64,000 nucleotides of DNA, taken from positions 2,108,001 to 2,172,000 of the forward strand of contig CP099423.1 of NCBI GenBank assembly GCA_024114885.1, read 5' to 3'. Under the pieces are notes generated by a model. It was not told where the DNA came from. It was given only the letters and a program-made list of their open reading frames with translations, and searched no databases. The stretch comes from Septoria linicola. Taxonomy: Eukaryota; Ascomycota; Dothideomycetes; Mycosphaerellales; Mycosphaerellaceae. Within the stretch, counting starts at the first letter, position 1. Each line of letters opens with the position of its first letter. Shown one piece after another: positions 52,728 through 64,000 of the stretch. The position numbers were made by a program, and so were the translations under genes.

Positions 52728-53368
52728 AATCTTTTACCTAGAGAAGAGAATGATATCAGATAGATGTGCTTTTTGCCGTTGCCCCCAAGCATCGATTCGT
52801 ACTGCGGGAGTCATGGTGTTTCAAATCCTTATCATCCGTCTAGAATGAGACGACGAGGAGTTCTGCTTGGAAGTTCCCGATCCTTGATCGAGAGGGGCTG
52901 GAAAGTTCAGCATGGGTCGGCGTAGACTTCAGTTGGCGGCGCGTGAAAGATGTGAGTATTCTCAGTATGATCTTCACGTCAGCTCACGTTGGTGGAACGG
53001 TAGGACTGCTTGTGATCTGCTCAACGCCTGCATGAGAAATCAGCTGCACCTCACATGCTCTTCGCGCTCATCAGAGCTCGCGAGATCTTTCCTTTCTGCT
53101 TTTGCTCCCTCTCAACAGTTTAAAAAGCTCTCACTTCTGCTGAAGCCACCTTTTCTCCCTGCCTGCCTCGCTCGACTCTTCTACTAAGCTCTTCAAACGA
53201 CAGAACGCCCGCCTCGAACACGACATCTAATCATCACGAACACACGTCAAGATCAAGAACCTGACAGCAACACAATCACTGGCCTCTTCCACCACAACAG
53301 CAACAGCAAACTCGATCACAACAAGAACAAGTTCACCCTTCCACACACCTTCATTGACACCTCTCAAC
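52728..53368. promoter_or_regulatory. CT-rich leader region upstream of basic protein gene
   Basis: From about 53050 the sequence is CT/CA-rich (CTCTCAACAG, CCTCTTCCACCACAACAG), typical of a long 5' leader. No gene is supported. Confidence 0.45.
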
Positions 53369-54036
53369 ATGGCAGGCGGCGAAAAGCTCAAAGGCCCTTT
53401 CAGCTACAAAGTCGCAAAAAAGGTCCTCTCGCAACCTGACCTCGAGCGTCTGGCTTGTGCCTTTCTGGCTACGGAGAATGTGTACCAGGTAACCTCCTCG
53501 TTCTACTCCTCCACTCTTCATCTTTGATACATATTCCCGCTCTTCCAATCTCACATTACCCCCACACCTAATATCTGCACACGCCTCGCTAACGCTCGCT
53601 CGTATAGTTCGACCACACCAAAGCCGCCACCGAGTTCGGCGGCTCCAAACCCGATTCGTTCAAGCGCCAGATTTGGGTCATTACCAAGAAAATCAAGGAG
53701 GCGATGGAGAAGGGCGGTGATGGAAGCGACGGAGCAGAGGACGGGGAGACCGAGTCGCCATCGAAGTCGAAGACTAAGGCCAAGGGGAAGTGTGCTGCTG
53801 CTGGTGGTGGTGTTGGTGGTGGGAGGAAGCGGAAGGCTGATGAGGAGATGGGCGATGGCGAGGGAGGGGCCAATGGAGGGAGTGCGAGGAAGAAGGTCGT
53901 AAGGAATGGGAGGGGGAAGGGAAAGAAGGTGGGAGGTGACGGCGAGGAGAATGGAGATGGTGGGGATTTGTTGGCTGTCAAGGCGGAGGGAAGGGTTGAG
54001 GACGGTGAGGAGAGTGGGGAGGATTGGTTGGTTTGA
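53369..54036 (+). CDS. Small basic nuclear-type protein 1
   Basis: Exons 53369-53488 and 53608-54036, with a 119 bp intron, encode 182 residues (MAGGEKLKGPFSYKV). The first 70 residues are a helical domain (LERLACAFLATENVYQFDH, ending FKRQIWVITKKIKE) similar to Myb/SANT-like domains in small fungal chromatin proteins. The remainder is Lys/Gly/Glu-rich low complexity (GRGKGKKVGGD), like linker-histone tails. A nuclear, DNA-binding role is plausible but unproven. The next gene downstream has the same architecture. Confidence 0.75.
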
Positions 54037-54529
54037 GGGTGCGTGTCTTTTGCTAAGTTGCTATGGTCACTTGAAGTTGTGGTGCTTACAGCGATATGGC
54101 TTTGGTGTGAAGAAGTGGTATGGCTGAACTGGTCTTTTCTTGATATATGTCTCCTCCATATTTCACTCAGCGATGTCTGTCTCGTCCATTGCATCCATCC
54201 GTGTCCTGAACATTTCGTCGCCATTTTCACGACCAAGGTGAACAGCTTCACTTCCTCACTATCGCGCAAGAATCTGCACGATTCTCACCGGTTGCCATCG
54301 TGGTCGACTTGCATCAGCCGCCACAACTTCACATGGACCCCTGCATCGCCAGGACCACTGTTTTCTCACTTTGTTTTGACTCTCTTCTCGACTCAAACAT
54401 CTGCTTTCAAATTTCCACTTCGACCAACCAAGATCACCAAACACTGCAACCTCCACACAACATCGTCCGCCATCGAGCCTATTTCCTCAACACAACATCA
54501 ACACATCACACAGATCTCCATCACCCACT
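54037..54529. promoter_or_regulatory. Promoter and leader of basic protein 2
   Basis: CA/CT-rich before the ATG (CAACACAACATCAACACATC). Short frames only; no independent gene. Confidence 0.4.
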
Positions 54530-55100
54530 ATGTCCATCGACATCTCCGCCATCCCAGAGGCCGACCTCCGTCGCTTCGCCGCGTGCTGGCTCAACAGCGA
54601 CCTTCAGGTACACCACCTTATTTCCTTCCTCGTCACTAACACATCAACCTCCTACTCAATCATACTGACCATCTTCGCCGTTCGCGCAGACCAACTGGGA
54701 AGGCGCTCACGCGACCTTCGACCCCGAGGGCAAATTGAAGCTCGCCTCATTCAAGACGGTCACGCAAAAGGCCAGCAAGAAGGCGTCCAACGGCGGACCA
54801 GCGGCAAACGGTGATGCCGCCGAGAAGCCAGCTAAGAAGCCCGCCGCTGGCGGCAAGCGCAAGAAGGCCGCTTCCGAAGAGAACGAGGACGGCGAGGCCG
54901 AGCAGTCCAAGCCAAAGAAAGGTCGCGCTGCCCCTAAGGGAAAGGGCAAGAAGAAGGCCGCGAGTGAGGAGAGGGTTGTTGAGGGTGAGTTTTTGCCTCG
55001 ACGTGTTGACTTTTCGCTGTGATGTGCTTCGCTGACAATTTGCATAGACGAAGAAGAGCCAGCCGTGAAGGGCGAGGCTGAAGGCGAGGAGTCTTCTTAG
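54530..55100 (+). CDS. Small basic nuclear-type protein 2
   Basis: Three exons (54530-54607, 54690-54984, 55048-55100) with introns of 82 and 63 bp encode 141 residues. The N-terminal domain (EADLRRFAACWLNSDLQ, then WEGAHATFDPEG, then LASFKTVTQKASKK) has the same helical outline as protein 1: a first helix, a Trp/Phe-containing strand, and a basic recognition-like helix. A Lys/Ala/Glu-rich tail with GGKRKKAA and PKGKGKKKAA follows, ending acidic (EGEESS). Same strand and adjacent to protein 1, so the pair may be an old tandem duplication. DNA binding is inferred from composition only. Confidence 0.78.
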
Positions 55101-55304
55101 ACGAGAGGCGGTGCTGCTGCGTTGAGACTGCGAGGGTGGAAGAGCAATCGGCGTCTTCTTGCTCTTCGATACAAACGGCGTTGGAGAGACGCGCCCTGGC
55201 ATGCAGCGCTTCTCATGACTATTCAGCGTAGCGAGTCCGTGGATGGCCTTCGGACTTTTACTGCTTCGTGCGAGAGCCAGCTCTAATAGTACTACTGGCT
55301 GCGA

Positions 55305-56018
55305 TTATCTCGCGCAGGGCTGAACATAGCGGAATGCAATGACTTGATGCTTCACTTTCTTTCTCTTCCAGATTCCGTCCCTCATCCGTGCAGCAGGCGC
55401 TTCTAAAGCGTTTGTCCTGCGTTCATACATCCTTCTCAAGGATACCGCATGCAAGTCCAGTTGAGACCGACCGTTCAGTTGCCAACTCCAGAGAACAAAT
55501 GGCACATGCCGAGCGCCAAGCAGACCGACCTCCAAAGAATCAAAGGCGACTGCGGCCAGTGCAAAGTTGATCTCACCGAGACCCTTCAAACCCCGTATCG
55601 CACGTTGATCTGGTAGGTCTAGCGCAAGGTTTCTGGCTAGCAGAGGATTCCAGTGCGCCCGGCGTGCACTTAATAGCAAACACTACCTTGAATGATAAGC
55701 AGCTGCCCTCCTTCTCTCGTTCATCTGGTGATGTGAAATCTTGCGATCGTTCTCCAAGCACCATGGCTCCAGTTTCCGATCGACCCCGTGCGCATAGAGC
55801 TCGCAGAGTCGGTCGATGTTCGCTCATGCTTCGCCAGAGCTAGCTGGACAGCATGTGTGTGCTGGTCGCACATTCTCGTATAATGACAAGAAGCTTATCG
55901 AATCTGCAGCGTTCAAGTGATGTATTTGCACATCGCAACATGGCATTTCAAAGCTTGTGTCCTCACCGCTCTCTCCATGCTGTGACGGGCCATGCGCGTG
56001 AAGCTGGACTTCAGTCAA
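55305..56018 (-). pseudogene. Possible decayed gene, one phase with two stops
   Basis: One minus-strand phase from about 56018 to 55305 reads as protein-like sequence over more than 230 codons with only two internal stops: TGA at 55824-55826 and TAG at 55683-55685. Segments such as SLYENVRPAHTCCPASSG, NIDRLCELYAHGVDRKLEPW and NLALDLPDQRAIRGLKGLGE look like a real protein. No ATG, splice sites or family could be fixed. The TAG fits CAG-to-TAG. It may be a degraded gene or a coincidence of composition. Confidence 0.35.
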
Positions 56019-56174
56019 GTTGTCGTGCTCTACTCTGCAAGAGCTAGCTCACAGAACGACGTGAGATCCAGTCGCACCTGTCCGACCAGCATTGAAAAGA
56101 CCGTCCAATCGATGGCCGGATTGGATAATGTAATGCTGGATTCGTGGTAGTACATAATTCGCACACGAAGGTCG

Positions 56175-57277
56175 CTACGATATGAAGCACAAGCAGTCCA
56201 CGCCAATGTAGAACACAAATAGTGGAAAGACAGCCAACGTCACCCTATTCTTCACTACGCCACTTCCTCCTAGGATACTCACGCCGGCTGCGAGTGACCA
56301 AAGTCCAAGCACACTGTAGACTGGTATCCGCACTATCGTCGGTACGTTGACTGCGCTAAGTATCGAAGCGATGACCATCGGGAAGAGTGTGTAGCCAATG
56401 ATGCAGACTGACTGGAAGAAGGAGCTACGAGTCTGTCAGCTTTCATAACAAGGCCAGAGGGACTGGGGTAGACATACATTGTGCCTCCAAGCAGCTTGAT
56501 CTGCAGAGTAACGACAGCCTCGCCAATCCAGATGAGAGCAAATACGCCGCTGAAGACTGACGATCGCTGATCATCTCGCGCTCTAAGCGACAAGAAGAAG
56601 GATAGCAGCAAGCAGAACAGGAGCGGACCCCTAAGCACGTTGTCAGCATGTTTCTGCAATCGCATTCAGCGTGGAGACATACCAGAGATCCCAATCTTTC
56701 AAGCCATCGCTCATGCCGCCCTGGTCCAGCAGCGTATCTGCATCGATCTGTGGCCATCTTCCCACCAGTCCTCGGATCTGTCCCGCAACACCAACTTGCC
56801 CTTCGCCATCAGCATTGCTGGCACCACCCATGCCTTGGCCTCTCGTCATGACACCTCCCAGCAAGTACTTTGGGTACAACACCTGCCGCATCTTCTCCCA
56901 CACAGCAAGCAAGTCACGCTGTAGAGTATCCCAGACTGATTCGTCTAATGTGTCCAGTGTTGCACGACGATCCTCGCCGCCGATCGTGTTGTTTAGGTAG
57001 CCTTGTGCGGAATTGGCTGTTCGCGCATTCGATTGGGATTGCTGGGAGGTGATGTTGCCGGTCAATGGCGCGCGATCGGAGGTGGATACGGGATCATCGA
57101 GGTCGTCAAGCGTTGCTGGAGCACATGTTAGGGGATATCCTGCGATTTGGTCAGAGCATAGCATTTACCATCATCTGGGTCTATCAGGTCATCATTCTCA
57201 ATGGGCGCATCGTAATGGTCATAAGGGTTTGCAGACTGATTGCGTCCGCTGCCGGGACCGGGCATCATTGCTGCCAT
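56175..57277 (-). CDS. YIP4: Yip1-domain Golgi membrane protein (Yip4/YIPF6-like)
   Basis: Four exons (57277-57169, 57115-56683, 56630-56478, 56424-56175) with introns of 53, 52 and 53 bp give 314 residues. The N-terminal 180 residues are polar. Then DWDLWGPLLFCLLLSFFLSL starts the Yip1 domain, with the signature Asp-Leu-x-Gly-Pro. Four more helices follow, including VCIIGYTLFPMVIASILSAV, the typical GY-x-LFP motif. The protein would act with Rab GTPases in Golgi vesicle formation. The polar region with VLYPKYLLGG matches Yip4/YIPF6 rather than Yip1 itself. All phases are consistent. Confidence 0.9.
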
Positions 57278-57780
57278 GTTTGTGTAGTTGTCAATGGCTG
57301 TGCGGTGGTGTGCAGTATGTGTTGTCGCGATATCAGCGCTGAGGATAGCTGTTGCAAGCTGTCGCGAATGCTCCTGCCTGACTTGACGCGTTTTACTCGG
57401 CTGCGACTGCCGCGTCTCCTTTCACGTCAAGCTTCCACCTTACGCAGCTGACTGCACTGCACTCGCATTTGTCTCAACATCAAGACTTCGCTATGCAGCT
57501 CGAGATGAATGGATCACGGCACTATGTACTATGCCTGATACTCTCATCCGCGTCGCGTTCTATCAAGAGACAGCTGTGGCAGCCACAATTCTCTCATCCT
57601 CAGTCAATGCGAATCTGATCCACGACGCGCGTTTGGCGCTGTTTCGTCTTGTCTACAAAATCTCTGGTCTGCTCGCCGAGACATGATATCGGCCCAGTCC
57701 ATGGACCACTGAAGCATTTCCTCATACCACAAGACGCTTTTGGCATGCCATGCCATGTGATAAGATAGTGCGCGCTCGGC
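57278..57780. other. Intergenic, no gene seen
   Basis: Promoter side of YIP4; only short frames. Confidence 0.4.
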
Positions 57781-58250
57781 TCATATTTCTACCGAGGTTG
57801 TGCATGATTTGCGCACGAGGTGCTGCAGATCTCCTGTCTTTCGCGCCGTGTCGCAACGAGCGCCCTTTTTGCTGCGTCCACTTCTGGAAGCTTTACTACA
57901 GCCAGAACAGCCTTTCATATTTACCGTCGTGGTATCGGCCGCCTGCCGAAACTCGTTCTCCAGATCACACTGTCCACTCGGACATCCTGCCGATCGCAGG
58001 GCCTGGAAACTCTGCTCGAGCTCGTGGCGGGGACCAGAGAGTTCTCCGCCGCATACAGCGCCATGACGGTGCCGCAATTCCACGACCTATACTGCCTTCG
58101 CTGATAGCAGCCTCTACTACACGTGTAGCAAAGCTCTTGCCGCTTCGCACTGCTCGTGCCTAGCCAAACGGCAGGTCTTATGGATTGATCGTCGGCAGTG
58201 CACGAGGCAAGCAGCCCGCCAGCCATGAGCGGGATGTGGAGAGTGCGCAT
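57781..58250 (-). CDS. Candidate small secreted protein
   Basis: The ATG at 58250 begins MRTLHIPLMAGGLLASCTA, a good signal peptide. A different frame downstream to 57781 carries a protein-like stretch with a regular Cys pattern (AGCPSGQCDLENEF, then KGCSGCSKASRSG), ending TTSVEI. A phase-0 intron from GTTTGG to CAGTATAG (about 83 bp) would connect the two, but the donor is weak. Without splicing the first frame also stays open for about 113 codons. The presence of a secreted Cys-containing product is reasonable, the exact structure uncertain. Confidence 0.35.
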
Positions 58251-58708
58251 GTGGAGGGGCATTCACAGGTCAAACAGCATGTGGTCGAGTTCCTCCGTCC
58301 AAACTCTCGTATCTCTGCTGTTTTGCACTTTGCAGAAGCCCTCGGGAATCTTCATCCACTCGGAGCGCTGCATTTGGTCTTTGAGCGGTTTTGGTCCAAG
58401 CAAATGACCAGCAGCTAGGCACGCATACTGCACGCCGGGTCCAGCACTTGCGGGAGGACTACCTCAACCCATTTCTTGGACTACCGAGCAATAGATATAT
58501 ACCTTGCACGCGTCCTAGGGCCCTGCCTGCGCGACTGTTAGTGGGACGGATAAATCGTACTCTTTCATCGCTCGAGTCAACTCTTCTTCCAGTCCTGACC
58601 ATGCACCAGATACACAACTCAGACGGCCTGCCTCATAGCCTATCTTCGACACCCTCCCGAAACGATTCTCGATTAGATCTGCACGCTACTTGCTGTGCAA
58701 ACACTACC
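58251..58708. other. Promoter region between candidate secreted gene and GAL7
   Basis: Contains an alternative upstream ATG for GAL7 at 58601. Otherwise no gene. Confidence 0.4.
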
Positions 58709-59998
<1,290 letters not shown>

Positions 59999-60222
59999 AG
60001 TCCGCTGTCACCATGAATGAAGATGCGCTTATGACGTTTCGTTGGATGCGAATCTGATACAAGCATAGCGTGGGAGTCTGAGAAGGTGGCGCAAAGCATA
60101 CAAGCTAGAAAGCCGGGTAGCAATGGCTTCATGAATACGATGGAGTCGAACGAAATGTCTGCTCTACGTGCTGCATCTAGTGCCCAGCACTTGGTCACTC
60201 AGAGGCTAGCGCGATCTTCCTC

Positions 60223-62893
<2,671 letters not shown>

Positions 62894-64000
62894 ATGGCCG
62901 ATGAGGCCAATTCATTGTCCCAGCCCGCGGACATGGAGACTGGACCCCAAATCACAAGCGGCTCAAGAGCAGCTTCAGCTTCGAGAGATGGCACACCCAA
63001 CGCCTCCTTCCAAGCGATCAACTCTCGGGCCGGGTCAGAGATTGTACGAACATCCACTCCAACTGCCACAAGCCAGCAACGCGGCAGCTCGTCTGACCTG
63101 ACGCCGCCGAGAAGCGATGTTGTGCCTCCGAAGGCTCCACAAACAGCACAAACTTCCACGTCTGTATCTCAGCCGTCTAAATTATCATCGCAGATGGACA
63201 ATCTGGATGGCGCAATGGCTGAAGCATCGTACGGGACGCGCTCGCGGAATCGTACCAGCACGCGACCCAACTATGCAGAGGATCAAGACATGGATTTCGA
63301 ATTCTCTTCTGCTGCAACTACGGGAAAGAAAAAGGGAACTGATGTCTCTACCACTGCCGCGCAAACTGTTTCGGAGGGGGCGAAGCGTGCTCCAGACGCT
63401 GTGACCGCCCAAGCCGTGGATGGCAACGCGGGCAACGCGAAAGATTCGTCTACTTCTACTCCAACCACGACGGGCACGTCCAAGAAGCGAAAGGCTGCTG
63501 GAAATGCTGCTGCTGCCCTGCAAGCGAACGCTGCTTCAGCCACGCCGCCCCCAGCTGCCGCACGAAGGCCAGCCGCGTCGGCAGGTCCATCGACTCTAGC
63601 GCGCGAAACTAACGTAATGTCGTTCTTGAAGACCCGGAATTGTCTCAACAAGAAAGGCGAGCTCATTGCTGACGATGGGACGAAACTGAGCGTCAACGGT
63701 AAGCAAGTTTCCATTCTCCTAATTTGGCGACGACCCTCGCAGATGCAGGTTGCAGCCTTACCCCGCTCCACAAATCTCGCAAACTTCTCAGGCTAACTTT
63801 TGGCTCGAAGATCACGTGTACCTCGTCTGCGAGCCACCAGGAGATCCATACTATGTCTGCCGAATCATGGAGTTCTTACACACCGAGAGTGATGACCCAA
63901 GCTCGCCGGTGGACGCGTTGCGCGTGAACTGGTACTACCGGCCACGAGATGTCCAACGCTTCAGTAGCGATACACGACTCGTCTTCGGCACCATGCACTC
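62894..64000 (+). CDS. SNT2: SNT2-like BAH-domain chromatin protein (5' part)
   Basis: Exon 1 (62894-63698) encodes 268 residues of Ser/Thr/Ala-rich disordered sequence with a KKRKAAG nuclear-signal-like patch. It ends in TNVMSFLKTRNCLNKKGELI. A 112 bp intron (63699-63810, GTAAGC to CGAAG) leads to the BAH domain: DHVYLVCEPPGDPYYVCRIM, then DALRVNWYYRPRDVQRF and FGTMHS at the window edge. BAH plus this arrangement fits Snt2, a PHD/BAH/SANT subunit of the Rpd3-type stress-response complex; the PHD fingers would lie beyond the window. Acceptors upstream of 63810 would not give the BAH phase. Confidence 0.78.

Noticed and set aside
53589..54269. 226-codon Pro/Ser-rich minus-strand frame
   Set aside because: It is the complement of the Lys/Gly/Glu-rich tail of basic protein 1, where low complexity keeps the opposite strand open.

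Overview
The window looks like a chromosome segment of a filamentous ascomycete, most likely a dothideomycete. This rests on single-copy eukaryotic housekeeping genes, many 50-65 bp GT-AG introns with CTAAC/CTGAC-like branch sites, HET, RING and F-box-like proteins, and a repeat island almost stripped of CpA/TpG, the signature of repeat-induced point mutation (RIP). I saw no tRNA, rRNA or CRISPR array. The genus is not determinable from what I can see.

Layout. 0.2-7.1 kb: two small cysteine-containing genes, then three minus-strand metabolic genes (hydroxyisobutyrate-dehydrogenase-like, aspartate aminotransferase, MFS permease with one premature stop). 8.2-24.5 kb: TAF2, a small acidic protein, a rhodopsin-domain membrane protein, a gamma-glutamylcyclotransferase-like protein, a Thr-rich secreted protein, a large RING-H2 ligase, an RRN11-like Pol I factor and an orphan membrane protein. 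25.4-32.0 kb: a GPI-type surface protein broken by a stop, a small spliced orphan, a HET protein and the mitochondrial ATPase AFG1.

32.4-46.8 kb is the accessory core. Three related F-box-like genes (here A, B, C) flank a repeat island. A and B are tandem copies that share even their leaders. A is interrupted by a 5'-truncated Ty1/copia fragment with four CAR-to-TAR stops. Between B and C lies an 8.1 kb nested element: a hAT transposon (8 bp target duplication, inverted ends) containing a complete 6.7 kb Ty3/gypsy chromodomain retroelement (172 bp LTRs, 5 bp target duplication). Both are saturated with CpA-to-TpA changes. The retroelement also carries an antisense reading frame with its own recognisable intron between integrase and 3' LTR.

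47.2-64.0 kb returns to ordinary genes: a Cys-rich single-pass membrane protein (one stop), SEC20, ERV46, two adjacent basic nuclear-type proteins, a likely decayed gene, a YIP4-like protein, a candidate secreted protein, GAL7, DUS2 and the start of an SNT2-like BAH protein. SEC20, ERV46 and YIP4 all serve ER-Golgi traffic and TAF2 and RRN11 serve transcription initiation, but their dispersal looks like chance synteny. The most notable features are the nested RIP-saturated element with its antisense gene, the F-box-like trio, and otherwise intact genes carrying single stop codons, several of them in RIP context.
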